A DNA stretch of 23,627 bases from Ch128b sp964527925 (lineage in GTDB: Bacteria > Bacteroidota > Ignavibacteria > Ch128b), in assembly GCA_964527925.1 (NCBI GenBank), contig CAZGQO010000020.1, forward strand, positions 1 to 23,627, in the 5' to 3' direction. The notes under the pieces were generated by a model. It had not been told where the DNA came from. It saw only the letters and a list, made by a program, of their open reading frames with translations, and did not search any database. A program made the translations under genes and the position numbers. Position 1 is the stretch's first letter. The number at the start of each line of letters is the position of its first letter. This document shows positions 1 through 8,228 of the stretch, in pieces.

Positions 1-2
1 TA

Positions 3-50
3 ACAGCAAATGATTTTGTTGGAACGAAGAAGATGATTTTGATCAAGTAA
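3..50 (+). CDS. C-terminal tail of an upstream gene, probable T9SS sorting-domain end (partial)
   Basis: The frame starting at base 3 is open from the left edge and ends in TAA at 48-50. Its last residues read DFVGTKKMILIK. That pattern, an aromatic residue, a short spacer, TKK and then a few hydrophobic residues ending in lysine, is how many type A C-terminal sorting domains of the type IX secretion system end. If so, the gene to the left encodes a secreted or cell-surface protein and the organism has a T9SS. Only about 15 codons are visible, so the body of the protein cannot be named. The competing frame (14-169) has no start codon and runs through a GC-rich hairpin, so I do not treat it as coding. 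Confidence 0.5.
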   Translation, partial: TANDFVGTKKMILIK

Positions 51-69
51 GATTTTTTAAAACTTATTT

Positions 70-95
70 GCCTGTCGGGAGTTTTCCCGGCGGGC
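70..95 (+). terminator. GC-rich stem-loop after the upstream gene
   Basis: Bases 70-80 pair with 85-95 around a GTTT loop. All 11 positions pair if G-T wobbles are allowed, and the stem is strikingly GC-rich for this AT-rich window. It lies 20 bp past the stop codon at 48-50 and about 85 bp before the next start. There is no long T-run after it, so it could be a Rho-independent-like terminator, an mRNA-stabilising hairpin or a dispersed palindromic repeat. Confidence 0.5.
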
Positions 96-180
96 AAACT
101 TTAATTGAAATTTTGATTTCTGGTTATCTCAAAAAATTTAAAACCAACGGCATCGTTATTAATAAATAAAGGAAATTTTG

Positions 181-1932
181 ATGAGAAATAGAATTACTAT
201 AGGCTTTATTGTATTCATTCTAATAATTTCTTCTAATGTTTTTACACAGTCACAGATTCGTAGTGGAATAAATTCGATTGATTCTGCAGAAATTTTTGAG
301 AATCTTGTTTTTCTTTCCTCGGACAGCTTAAAAGGCAGAACAGCAGGTTCACTAGAAAACAATGTGGCTGCTGAATTTATCGCAAAAAAGTTTATTCAAT
401 ACGGATTGAAACCACTGGGGAATGATATAAAAATTTTTCAACGAGGTGTTGTACAAAGATTAAAAAGTAATCAGTTTGAAAGTGAAGACTACTATCAAAA
501 GTTTTATTTCTTGAAGACAAAATTATCAGACCAAAATTATTTTCGTATTCATTCTTATGGATTTCGGGGTGAAAAGATAACTTCATTTGATTACAAAAAA
601 GATTTTCTCATTCAGGTTAGTGATTTGTATAATAATTTAAAAATAAAAGCGCCTGTTGTATTTGCAGGTTACGGGATAGATAAGGGTGAAAAAAATTATA
701 ATGATTATCTAACAAAAGAAGGTAAACCTATCGATGTGAAGAATAAAATTGTTCTAATTGTTGATGGCTTTCCACAAGAAAATAATCCTGAAAGTGGATT
801 TTCGAAATCAAGCAATCCACTTTATCGTAATCCTTTACGCAAAATGGAAGTTGCACAAAAATTAGGTGCCTTAGCCTTAATTGTTGTTAGTTCACCACTA
901 AAAAACGAGCCACCATTTGGTATCAAATATGATTCAAGAATAACCGCTTACGAGAGGAACGATTTTATTCTTCCATTTAAGTCGTCGAAATCAATTCCAA
1001 TATTTTTTGTAAGCGAAAATGTTTGCAACGAAATTTTTGAATATTCAGATTATAAACTCAAAGATCTTCTGCAGGAGATTGAAAAAGATCTTAAGCCGAA
1101 TGCATTTGAATTCAGAAACATTGAACTGCAATTAGAAATCAATTTTGAAAAAGAATTAATAAACACACAGAATATTGTTGGCTGGATTGAAGGGACTGAT
1201 GAAAAATTAAAAGATGAATACATAATTGTTGGTGCTCACTATGACCATGTGGGACTTGGTTATTTTGGTTCAATGAATAAAAGAGATATAGGTGAAATTC
1301 ATAACGGCGCAGATGATAATGCATCTGGAACATCTGCATTGATTGAACTTGCTGAAGCATTTTCAATAGAAAAACCAGAAAGAAGTATTCTTTTCATTGC
1401 TTTCAGTGCAGAAGAAAACGGACTGCTTGGTTCAAAATATTACGCATATTATCAACCACTTAAACCTCTTGAAAATTGTGTGGCAATGTTCAACTTTGAT
1501 ATGGTTGGAAGAAATGAAAATGAATTACTCTGGATTGGTGGAATTTTTTACAGCAACGACTTGAAAAGAATAATTGAAGAAGCAAATCAAGAAACAAAGT
1601 TTGAATTACTGTACAATACTGGTCTCTTAAACTTTGCAAGTGATCAGGCACCTTTCTTAAGAAAAGAAATTCCGTCAGCGTTTTTCTTCTCTGGTTTGCA
1701 TGATGATTATCATACGCCTAATGATGATTACGATAAAATTAATTATTCCAAAATAGAAAGAGTTGCTAAACTTGGTTATATCACTATATCAAAACTTGCC
1801 AATTCTGATTTCAAATCAAAATATCTGGAACTACCACTTGAAGAAAGAAAAGAACTTGTTGAATCATCAATGAACAAATTAAAAAAATATCGAACTCATA
1901 CAACTAAATCTTCGGAGGAAAATCAAGAATGA
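181..1932 (+). CDS. Exported M28-family zinc peptidase (aminopeptidase-like) with inserted PA-like domain
   Basis: Predicted 583-residue exported metallopeptidase that would remove residues from peptides outside the cytoplasm. An N-terminal signal peptide (about residues 1-23, hydrophobic stretch GFIVFILIISSNV) precedes an N-terminal region, a protease-associated-like insert (about 145-330, with KAPVVFAGYGI and NKIVLIVDG), and then the M28 catalytic domain. The dizinc ligands are visible in family order: H353 in GAHYDH, D378 in NGADDNASG, E411/E412 in SAEENGLLGS, D440 in NFDMVGR, and H511 in DDYHTP. The ATG at 181 is preferred over the TTG at 178 because AGGA at 170-173 is correctly spaced. 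The stop overlaps the start of the downstream M16 protease (ATGA), so the two peptidases are probably co-translated. The exact substrate is not visible. No T9SS tail is present, so a periplasmic or outer-membrane-associated location is likely. Confidence 0.9.
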   Translation: MRNRITIGFIVFILIISSNVFTQSQIRSGINSIDSAEIFENLVFLSSDSLKGRTAGSLENNVAAEFIAKKFIQYGLKPLGNDIKIFQRGVVQRLKSNQFESEDYYQKFYFLKTKLSDQNYFRIHSYGFRGEKITSFDYKKDFLIQVSDLYNNLKIKAPVVFAGYGIDKGEKNYNDYLTKEGKPIDVKNKIVLIVDGFPQENNPESGFSKSSNPLYRNPLRKMEVAQKLGALALIVVSSPLKNEPPFGIKYDSRITAYERNDFILPFKSSKSIPIFFVSENVCNEIFEYSDYKLKDLLQEIEKDLKPNAFEFRNIELQLEINFEKELINTQNIVGWIEGTDEKLKDEYIIVGAHYDHVGLGYFGSMNKRDIGEIHNGADDNASGTSALIELAEAFSIEKPERSILFIAFSAEENGLLGSKYYAYYQPLKPLENCVAMFNFDMVGRNENELLWIGGIFYSNDLKRIIEEANQETKFELLYNTGLLNFASDQAPFLRKEIPSAFFFSGLHDDYHTPNDDYDKINYSKIERVAKLGYITISKLANSDFKSKYLELPLEERKELVESSMNKLKKYRTHTTKSSEENQE

Positions 1933-4724
1933 AAAAACTACTATCACTAATCGTATTTATTCAAATAATTCTGTTAAATTCATTCACTTATGGACAAGCA
2001 AAAAAATATGAAGAAGGTAAAGTCTATCGCCATCAACTTGAGAATGGTTTAACCGTTCTCACAATGGAACGACATCTTGCTCCTTACATTTATCATCAAT
2101 TGACATATCGTGTCGGTTCAAGAAATGAACGATTGGGAATTACGGGCATCAGTCATGTTGTTGAACACATGATGTTCAAAGGCACAAAGCGATATTCAAA
2201 AGGATTGGTTTCAAAAACAATTTCAAGTAACGGCGGCGTTTTTAATGCTTTCACAATGAACGATATGACGAGTTATTATGAATATCTTCCAAAGAACAAA
2301 ATTGAAATTGCAATGGATATCGAATCGGATAGAATGCAGAATTCAATCTTCGATCCTGATGAATTTAAATCAGAGATTGAAGTGATTTTACAGGAAAGAA
2401 GAATGCGCACCGAAAGCACAGCTAATGGAATTTCCCACGAGATGATGAATGCAATTGCCTATGATAGTCATCCAAATCGAGATCCAATTATTGGCTGGCC
2501 AGAAGATTTAAGACAAATCACAAGAGATGATGCGTACACATACTACAAGACTTTTTACACACCAAATAATGCAATACTTGTTTTTGTTGGTGATTTCGAA
2601 ACAGAAAAAATCCTGGAGTTAGTCAAAAAATATTATGGTAAAATTCCCAGAGGTCCTGAGGTTCCACAATTAAGAGTAGGCGAACAGAATCAAGTTGTTA
2701 GAAAAACATTTACACTTTATCACAATGATATAACTCAACCGACGATGCAGATGGCTTTTCATGTTCCTAATTATCAACATCCTGATGCTCCAGCTTTGAA
2801 ACTTGCTCAACGAATTTTCTCTGCAAAAGCACGAAGCGCAAGATTGTATAATCGATTAGTTGAGAAAGAAAAACTTGCAACTTCAGCGGCTGGTGGATTT
2901 GGCTTTTCAAAAGATCCAACTTTGTATCGGATAACAATTGTGCTTAAACCTGGTGTATCACCTGATTTAGTTGAAAAAATTTTCTGGGACGAAATCAAAA
3001 AAATGCAAGATTCACTTGTCACTGAAAGAGAAATTCAAAAAGCGAAAAACAGATTTAGATTTGATGAATTAACCACATACACAAAAAATGCTGATATAGG
3101 CAGCAGATTAAGCATGTACGAAACTTATGTCAATTATGAATTTATTGATACTTTCAGTAATAGAGTTAAGCAGGTTTCTCGTGAAGATATTCAGCGTGTG
3201 ATGCAAAAATATTTTCAACCAGAGAAAGTAACTATTGGATACTTATATCCTAAAGGTGAAAGCAAAAAGAAAATAGCTGAAGAAGAATCGGTGGAGGAAG
3301 AAGAATCCGAAGAAAAGAAAATCGATTTTTACGAAAATCGTTTTTACTTCAATTTACCTGATCAGTTAGTGGAAATTGTTTCAAATATCAATCAGGATGA
3401 GTTTGTTGATATTCTTAAACCAATTCAGATTGCACCGCTTGTAAAAGTATCTAAACTAAAAAATGGAATAACTCTTTATACAATTGAAAATCATCTAACA
3501 CCTTCAATTTATGTTGGTGGTGTTATTCAACCTGGATACATTGAAGAGGCGGTTGGAAATAATTATCCTGGAATAGTGGATTTATTAAGTGATGTAATAA
3601 ATCGTGGACCCAAAAATTTAAGTTATGATGAGTTTGTTGATTATGCCTCTTTCATTCCATTTCAATTCAGTGTTCAGGGAAATTACAGAAGAATTTATTT
3701 TCAGGGATATTGTCTGAAAGAAAATTTAGACCAGATGATGAAGACCGGCTTGGATTTACTAAAGAATCCAAGATTTGACGAAAAGGAAATTGAGGATCTC
3801 TGGTCAAGACATTTAATCAAAGCAAAAAATAGATACAAGTCTACCGGTGTTCAGGCTTTTTATTATATGTTCAATAAGATTTTTAGAGATCATCCCTACT
3901 CACAATATTTGAGTACAGAAGAATCTTTGAAGAAAATCACCAAAAAAGAACTTGTCGAACTTTGGAATAAATACTTCCAGCCTCGATTGATGTCAATTGT
4001 TATTCTTGGCGATTACTCTCATGATGAAATGAAAAAAATTGCAGAGAAATATTTCGCGGGTTTTACGAACAGCAAATCAGTTCCTGAAAAGAAATCAATT
4101 CCACCAGCAAAAGAACTCGAAGGCAAAGAAATTAAAGTCTTTACTGATAAAGATTACACTCAGTGTACAATCAACATTGGTTTTCCACCGTTTAATGATA
4201 TCTCTGAAGATGAAGAGGAGGCAGTAAATATTTTGAATTACATTCTTGCTTCAAGTGCATTGACTTCACGCATAGGTGTGAACTTGAGAGATAAGCAGGG
4301 TCTGATTTATGGAATCAAGAGTGAATTATGGTCAACAACAGATGGAATTGGCTACTGGAAATTCAACACTAAAACAGCTCCTGTAAATGTTAAAAAAGTT
4401 ATATCAGGAATTTTCTTTGAAATAAAGAATTTGATTGAAAATGGAATTACTGATGAAGAACTTAAAAATGCAAAAAAAAGAATGTTAAGTCTCCTTCCTC
4501 TTTATGTAGAAACTCCTGATGATATTGCGACCCGAGTTTTTGAATTAATTCAAGAAGGCAAGCCGCTTGATTATTTTGATAAGAAAGCAGATCGAATTTT
4601 AAAAGTCACGAAAGAAGATGTAGTTCGACTTGCAAAGAAATATTTTACTCTTGATAGATTTATAATTGTTGTTGACGGTCCAATTGAACAAAAGGATTTA
4701 GAAAATTTTATTAATGAGTTGTAA
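1929..4724 (+). CDS. Exported M16-family zinc protease, two-domain (active plus inactive half)
   Basis: A 931-residue insulinase/pitrilysin-type protease with an N-terminal signal peptide (MKKLLSLIVFIQIILLNSF..., cleavage near YGQA). The first M16 domain has the inverted zinc motif HxxEH at H76-H80 (ISHVVEHMMF) and the distal glutamate E156 (ILQERR) 75 residues later, the usual spacing, so this half should be catalytic. A highly acidic linker (EEESVEEEESEEKK, roughly residues 450-470) joins it to a second M16 domain. There the equivalent motif is GIVDLLSD, with no zinc ligands, as expected for the structural half of the clamshell. It overlaps the upstream M28 gene by 4 nt, suggesting a shared periplasmic peptide-degradation role. 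A 19-bp hairpin follows the stop. Confident on family; the substrate is unknown. Confidence 0.93.
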   Translation: MKKLLSLIVFIQIILLNSFTYGQAKKYEEGKVYRHQLENGLTVLTMERHLAPYIYHQLTYRVGSRNERLGITGISHVVEHMMFKGTKRYSKGLVSKTISSNGGVFNAFTMNDMTSYYEYLPKNKIEIAMDIESDRMQNSIFDPDEFKSEIEVILQERRMRTESTANGISHEMMNAIAYDSHPNRDPIIGWPEDLRQITRDDAYTYYKTFYTPNNAILVFVGDFETEKILELVKKYYGKIPRGPEVPQLRVGEQNQVVRKTFTLYHNDITQPTMQMAFHVPNYQHPDAPALKLAQRIFSAKARSARLYNRLVEKEKLATSAAGGFGFSKDPTLYRITIVLKPGVSPDLVEKIFWDEIKKMQDSLVTEREIQKAKNRFRFDELTTYTKNADIGSRLSMYETYVNYEFIDTFSNRVKQVSREDIQRVMQKYFQPEKVTIGYLYPKGESKKKIAEEESVEEEESEEKKIDFYENRFYFNLPDQLVEIVSNINQDEFVDILKPIQIAPLVKVSKLKNGITLYTIENHLTPSIYVGGVIQPGYIEEAVGNNYPGIVDLLSDVINRGPKNLSYDEFVDYASFIPFQFSVQGNYRRIYFQGYCLKENLDQMMKTGLDLLKNPRFDEKEIEDLWSRHLIKAKNRYKSTGVQAFYYMFNKIFRDHPYSQYLSTEESLKKITKKELVELWNKYFQPRLMSIVILGDYSHDEMKKIAEKYFAGFTNSKSVPEKKSIPPAKELEGKEIKVFTDKDYTQCTINIGFPPFNDISEDEEEAVNILNYILASSALTSRIGVNLRDKQGLIYGIKSELWSTTDGIGYWKFNTKTAPVNVKKVISGIFFEIKNLIENGITDEELKNAKKRMLSLLPLYVETPDDIATRVFELIQEGKPLDYFDKKADRILKVTKEDVVRLAKKYFTLDRFIIVVDGPIEQKDLENFINEL

Positions 4725-4731
4725 TTTTGAG

Positions 4732-4775
4732 AGAGTTATTCAGTGAGTGATTAATTTCACTTGCTGGATAACTCT
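4732..4775 (+). terminator. 19-bp hairpin after the protease pair
   Basis: Bases 4732-4750 pair with 4757-4775 around the loop TTAATT. The stem is continuous over 19 positions with three G-T wobbles. It starts 7 bp after the M16 stop codon. The 3' flank is AT-rich (TAAATTTATT) rather than a clean T-run. The most likely role is transcription termination or 3'-end protection of the two-peptidase mRNA. The next gene starts only 11-41 bp later, so partial read-through is possible. Confidence 0.6.
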
Positions 4776-4816
4776 TAAATTTATTAATGTTCTTGCAAGT
4801 AAAAGATTCGAATCAA

Positions 4817-5527
4817 ATGAAAAGATTTATTCCAGCAACAATTTTTGGAATTGCCTTTGGAATTCTTGAAGGGGTTGTGGTGGTCTATTTAAGAAGAATC
4901 TATTATCTCGATGGGTTTACTTTTCCACTTGTTCTGCTTGAACCGAAAATGATTTCAATTGAAATCATCAGAGAATTTTGCACAATTATAATGCTTGCAT
5001 CAATTGGATATATTCTTGGAAAAACGAGAGGCGAAAAGTTTTCATTTTTTATTTTCACATTTGCCGTTTGGGATATTTTCTATTATGTAGCATTAAAACT
5101 TTTTCTCAACTGGCCTGAAAGTTTACTAACATGGGATGTTTTGTTCTTAATTCCAGTTACATGGATTGGACCAGTTCTTGCACCGATTATATGTTCAATT
5201 GGTATGATTTTAATCTCATTGATTTATGTGAATCTTTATGAAAAGAATTATTCGGTCAATTTTGGAAGATGGAATTATGCTTTGATTATATTGGGAGTTT
5301 TTTTGATACTTTACACATTCCTCTATGATTACATAAAAATCATAATTGAAAATAATTTCTGGAAGGACTTAAGCAATCTTTCACAAAATCAAAAGTTCTG
5401 GGAAATAGTTCAGAATTATGTGCCGGAAAAATATAACTGGTTTGTGTTCGGAATTGGGTGTTTGATAATTGGGTTAAGTTATGCTCAAGTTTTTATAAAG
5501 TCTTACACTTCAAAAAAATCAAATTAG
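4817..5527 (+). CDS. Hypothetical polytopic membrane protein
   Basis: I cannot assign a function. The 236-residue product is strongly hydrophobic with about six transmembrane segments: an N-terminal helix at IPATIFGIAFGILEGVVVVY, then helices around IIMLASIGYIL, FFIFTFAVWDIFYYV, VLAPIICSIGMILISLIYV, ALIILGVFLILYTFLY and WFVFGIGCLIIGLSY. Notable features are an early Gly-rich GIAFGILEG segment with a membrane-embedded Glu and a Trp/Pro-rich loop (NWPESLLTWDVLF, VTWIGPVLAP). I chose ATG 4817 because it places the first helix directly at the N-terminus. An upstream in-frame ATG at 4787 would add ten polar residues, and neither start has a strong ribosome binding site. Its stop overlaps the convergent dnaG stop by a few bases. 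It could be transcribed by read-through of the hairpin upstream. Confidence 0.75.
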   Translation: MKRFIPATIFGIAFGILEGVVVVYLRRIYYLDGFTFPLVLLEPKMISIEIIREFCTIIMLASIGYILGKTRGEKFSFFIFTFAVWDIFYYVALKLFLNWPESLLTWDVLFLIPVTWIGPVLAPIICSIGMILISLIYVNLYEKNYSVNFGRWNYALIILGVFLILYTFLYDYIKIIIENNFWKDLSNLSQNQKFWEIVQNYVPEKYNWFVFGIGCLIIGLSYAQVFIKSYTSKKSN

Positions 5528-7404
5528 TTCTCTTCTTCCATTTTAATTTCGAATTCATTCAAGTAGTAATTCTTTTCATCGACTAACTTTTTAGCTTCTG
5601 CTAATAATTTTTTCTGTTCTTCGAAATCCGGAGTTGACGAAATTTTATTTCTTATTTCCTCGATCTTACGATCGAGATAATCTTCTTTAATTTTTCTAAT
5701 AAAGTCAGTGATAAATTTTCTGTATGAAATTGGTTTTAATGAAAACTCATCAATTACTTTCCATGTTTCGCTGACTTTATATTTTTCTACGATTGCATCA
5801 CTAAAAATTTTTCGCAGTTCATCATCTTCAAGTAGATTTATAATTATGTTTGGTTCTATACTTTTTTCTTCCGTTAGATTGATGTAGTAATCTCTTATGA
5901 TTGAGAAAATAGCCGCTATTTTATTATTTGCAAATTCTTCGGGATTGATGTGAGAGAAAATTGGTTCAAGGTCTTTGTATTCTACTTCAAAGATTAGTTT
6001 TAATAATTCCTTTTCAATTGTGGGAATCGATTCAATTTCTTTTCGAGTGGATTCAATTAACTCTTTGTTTTCATCATTGTCATACTGAACATCAATTTTT
6101 TGAAATTGATTGACGAAGCTGGTCAAAGATTGGACTATAGCGCTTTCTGTCATTTTAAATTTTGAAGCTATTTCTCTTGCATAAACTTCACGACGCAAAG
6201 GATCTTTTACACGAGCAGTGTATTCAAGCAGACTGTTAATGATTTTTAATTTTCCTTGAGTAGTTTTTAATGCATTTCTTTTTTCAGATAATTCGTAAAT
6301 GAAGTCGATATAGTTTTTTCCGCTTGAAACCAATTCTAAAAATTTGTCAGGTCCGAAATTTTTGATGAATGAATCGGGATCTTCTTTTTCTGGTAATGTG
6401 ATAATTTTACACTCCGAATCTGTTTGAAGGAATAATTGAATTGCCCTGATAGCGGCTTTTTGTCCCGCCTCATCACCATCGAAAACCAAATTTATATTCG
6501 ATGTGATTCGAGAAAGAAGATACACCTGATCAATTGTCAGTGAAGTCCCCGCCGAAGCAACAACATTTTTTACGCCACTCTGATATAAACTCAGAAAATC
6601 CATATAACCTTCCACAAGAATAGCGGAATCATTTTTGCGGATTTCTTCCTTTGTTTGAAACAAACCATAAAGTGTTTTTCTTTTATTATAAATTTTTGAT
6701 TCAGGTGAATTTAAGTACTTTGGTTGATCAGTTTCATCTTCGAAAAGAATTCTTCCACCAAAAGCAATGATTTTGCCTGAAGTAGAAAAAATTGGAAACA
6801 TTACTCGACCACGAAAACGGTCATAATATTCACCATTTTCTTTCTTAATGATCAAACCAAGTTTTTCAAAATATTCTAAATCATAATTTTTACTCTGAAT
6901 AAAGTTGACAAAACCTTCCCACGAACTCAAAGCGTAACCGATACCAAATTTTCTGATTGTATCTTCAGTTAGTCCTCGCTGCTTGAGATATTTTAGTGCT
7001 TCACTTCCTTCGTTTGTTTTAGTCAGGTTGTCGTAGAAAAATCGTGCTGCTATAGTAGAGTACTCATAGAGTTTATCAAGTTCTTTGTCTTCTTCTGAAT
7101 AATTGCCGCCTTCGTATTTTAATGTGACTCCAAATTTTTTTGCCAGTAATTCAACAGCATCAACGAAATTCATTTTTTCAATTTTCATAATGAATGTAAT
7201 TGCATTTCCACCTTCTCCGCATCCAAAACAATGGAATAGACCTTTATCTGCACTAACAGTAAACGAAGGTGTTTTTTCTTTATGGAATGGACATAGAGCG
7301 ACATAATTTTTACCGCTTGATTTTAAGTAGACATAATCGTTTACCACATCTCTTATGTTTGCTGTAGATAAAATTTCTCTGATTGAATCTTCACTTATTC
7401 TCAT
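5524..7404 (-). CDS. dnaG: DNA primase DnaG
   Basis: Synthesises RNA primers for replication at the fork, working with DnaB helicase. The 626-residue protein shows the full bacterial layout. An N-terminal CHC2-type zinc-binding domain has C38, H41, C59 and C62 (CPFHKEKTPSF, HCFGCGEGG). The primase core includes RFRGRVMFPI and KYLNSPES. A TOPRIM fold carries E265 (ILVEGYMD) and D309/D311 (VFDGDEAG), and a variable C-terminal helicase-interaction region follows. The length is normal. The start is the ATG at 7404; the Shine-Dalgarno match is weak. It lies 97 bp downstream of the response regulator on the same strand. The rpsU-dnaG-rpoD arrangement known from other bacteria is absent here. Confidence 0.97.
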   Translation of the reverse strand: MRISEDSIREILSTANIRDVVNDYVYLKSSGKNYVALCPFHKEKTPSFTVSADKGLFHCFGCGEGGNAITFIMKIEKMNFVDAVELLAKKFGVTLKYEGGNYSEEDKELDKLYEYSTIAARFFYDNLTKTNEGSEALKYLKQRGLTEDTIRKFGIGYALSSWEGFVNFIQSKNYDLEYFEKLGLIIKKENGEYYDRFRGRVMFPIFSTSGKIIAFGGRILFEDETDQPKYLNSPESKIYNKRKTLYGLFQTKEEIRKNDSAILVEGYMDFLSLYQSGVKNVVASAGTSLTIDQVYLLSRITSNINLVFDGDEAGQKAAIRAIQLFLQTDSECKIITLPEKEDPDSFIKNFGPDKFLELVSSGKNYIDFIYELSEKRNALKTTQGKLKIINSLLEYTARVKDPLRREVYAREIASKFKMTESAIVQSLTSFVNQFQKIDVQYDNDENKELIESTRKEIESIPTIEKELLKLIFEVEYKDLEPIFSHINPEEFANNKIAAIFSIIRDYYINLTEEKSIEPNIIINLLEDDELRKIFSDAIVEKYKVSETWKVIDEFSLKPISYRKFITDFIRKIKEDYLDRKIEEIRNKISSTPDFEEQKKLLAEAKKLVDEKNYYLNEFEIKMEEEN

Positions 7405-7501
7405 ACTGATAAATTAATTAATTGTCGAAATGATTCAAAAGCAATATACTATGGGAATGAATATTTTTTACGAAGAGAGTGTAGGGTATAATAAGAAATT
7501 T

Positions 7502-8167
7502 TTAGTTGATGATTTTGTATTTGATACCTTTCTGGACAGCTTCCATTTTGTTATGGACCTGTAGTTTTGAGTAGATATTTTCAATATGTTTTCTTACAGT
7601 AGATGGAGAAATGAAAAGTTCATCGGCAATTTTCTTGTAATCTTTGCCTTCCTTTAATCTTTCTAAAATTTCAATTTCTCGTTTTGAAATTCCAAAAGTA
7701 TCAACTGCTGACTGTAAGGATTTCTCGTTTGTTAATTCACTTCTTTTTAAGAGATTTAAAATTTTAAATGCAATCGATGCTGATGAAATTGCCCCGCCAT
7801 CCATTATCACCTTAATGGCTTCGTATATTGTTTCAGGACTTTCTTCTTTCAAGAGATAACCCGATGCACCATTTTTTATGGCGTTAAAAATTTTCTCATC
7901 ATCGTCAAAAACTGTCAGTATTAAGATGTGGGTATCAGGATAAATTTCTTTTACCCTTCTTGAAGTTTCAATTCCATCCATCACAGGCATCTCAATATCC
8001 ATCAGAATTAAATCGATTTTATCGGCTTTCTTTAGTTTATTAAGAAGTTCTTCGCCATTATTAGCGATAAATGCAATCTCAATTTCTATTGAGTATCTGG
8101 ATAATTTTTCTTTGAGCGAATTTGCAATGTGGATGTTATCTTCTGCTATGGCTATTCTTATTTTCAT
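7502..8167 (-). CDS. NarL/FixJ-family response regulator (REC plus LuxR-type HTH)
   Basis: DNA-binding transcriptional regulator of a two-component system, 221 residues. The receiver domain starts immediately (MKIRIAIAEDN). It has D10, the phospho-acceptor D57 in LILMDIEMPVMDG, a conserved Thr in ILILTVFDD and a Lys in YLLKEES. The C-terminal LuxR-type helix-turn-helix (about residues 150-215) contains SKREIEILERLKEGKDYKKI and STVRKHIENIYSKL. I start at ATG 8167 because the receiver domain begins there. A longer open frame reaches 8338 but would overlap the kinase gene by over 100 nt and adds non-homologous residues. The cognate kinase is 61 bp upstream on the same strand. Its targets cannot be told from the sequence. 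Confidence 0.93.
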   Translation of the reverse strand: MKIRIAIAEDNIHIANSLKEKLSRYSIEIEIAFIANNGEELLNKLKKADKIDLILMDIEMPVMDGIETSRRVKEIYPDTHILILTVFDDDEKIFNAIKNGASGYLLKEESPETIYEAIKVIMDGGAISSASIAFKILNLLKRSELTNEKSLQSAVDTFGISKREIEILERLKEGKDYKKIADELFISPSTVRKHIENIYSKLQVHNKMEAVQKGIKYKIIN

Positions 8168-8228
8168 AAATATTTCTTTTTTTATAGACTTTAATAAAAA
8201 ATTATCATGGAATAAATAAGGCAAATGA

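Noticed and set aside
14..169. Open frame between the left-edge gene and the M28 peptidase
   Set aside because: It has no start codon in the window, reads through the GC-rich hairpin, and competes with a better frame ending at 48-50.
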